Shown: positions 4,987 to 5,174 of the stretch, in pieces
Layout of the letters: the number at the start of each line of letters is the position of its first letter
Numbering within the stretch: position 1 is the stretch's first letter
NCBI GenBank assembly: GCA_945897765.1
Contig: CAMDGP010000172.1
Coordinates: 1 to 5,174 of the forward strand
Direction of reading: 5' to 3'
Length of the DNA: 5,174 nt
DNA from: Chitinophaga pinensis
GTDB lineage: Bacteria; Bacteroidota; Bacteroidia; Flavobacteriales_D; Crocinitomicaceae
Made by a program: the position numbers and the translations under genes
Notes under the pieces: generated by a model
The model's input: only the letters and a program-made list of their open reading frames with translations
Told to the model about the DNA's origin: nothing
The model's database searches: none

Positions 4987-5174
4987 ATGATTCGTCTATT
5001 TTTAGAGAACAGAATTGGAGTTCTACTTCTTCTACCCGTAATAATTACAATTTACTTCATTCTAAATTACCAAACTGGGTACTATTTACCATCTGTAGAA
5101 GTAAATTTAGGGCTTTGGAATGTTAAAACATTAGATGTTAAAATTTTCAGTCTAATTAGTGCATTTCTAATTTT
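4987..5174 (+). CDS. Integral membrane protein, N-terminal fragment (runs off window end); possibly DUF6427-like
   Basis: The ATG at 4987 opens a frame that stays open to the window edge, giving 62 residues. It begins MIRLFLENRIGVLLLLPVII, with a strong first membrane helix over residues 10-27, then a short polar stretch containing NYQTGYYLPSVEVNLGLWN (28-46), and a second hydrophobic run starting IFSLISAFLI (53-62) at the edge. The pattern of a short basic N-terminus followed by repeated hydrophobic helices resembles the uncharacterised flavobacterial DUF6427 membrane proteins, but that match is from memory and the fragment is short. No in-frame start lies further upstream without loss of coding character, and no ribosome binding site is evident. 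It diverges from the traR-lspA operon, with 173 bp between the two starts. Confidence 0.65.
   Translation, partial: MIRLFLENRIGVLLLLPVIITIYFILNYQTGYYLPSVEVNLGLWNVKTLDVKIFSLISAFLI

Overview
The window is about one third G+C and reads as a chromosome segment from a member of the Bacteroidota, most likely Flavobacteriales. Four things point there: the C-terminal end of a Bacteroidota-style TonB-dependent outer-membrane receptor; a long-loop LspA directly behind a TraR/DksA protein with a single-cysteine zinc finger; promoter elements of the form TAnnTTTG; and gene starts without clear Shine-Dalgarno sequences.

Left part, plus strand (1-2392): the tail of the TonB-dependent receptor, a complete DUF1015 family protein 4 bp after it, and a YggS/PLPBP-type pyridoxal-phosphate homeostasis protein whose ATG overlaps the DUF1015 stop codon. 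The last two look translationally coupled.

Middle, minus strand (2402-3535): a complete AAA_14 + DUF4143 ATPase with Walker A, Walker B, a winged-helix-like segment and a C-terminal PD-(D/E)XK-like motif. It converges on yggS with only 9 bp between stop codons. Just upstream of it (3572-3699) lie four contiguous 32-bp direct repeats in exact register, which are not coding. The first and last units are also palindromes. A TAACTTTG promoter box lies between the array and the ATPase start, and the matching upstream element falls inside the nearest repeat. This repeat-plus-ATPase unit is the most unusual item here.

Right part, minus strand (3770-4813): traR/dksA-like gene followed with no gap by lspA (GTG start). 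This is a familiar Bacteroidota pair, usually seen behind ileS, but no ileS is intact here. A TACCTTTG promoter lies in front of traR, with a small inverted repeat at the expected transcription start that closely resembles the repeat core upstream of the ATPase.

Right edge, plus strand (4987-5174): the N-terminus of a hydrophobic membrane protein, divergent from traR and cut by the window end. No tRNA, rRNA, CRISPR array or insertion sequence was seen, and no gene-free stretch exceeds 300 bp.
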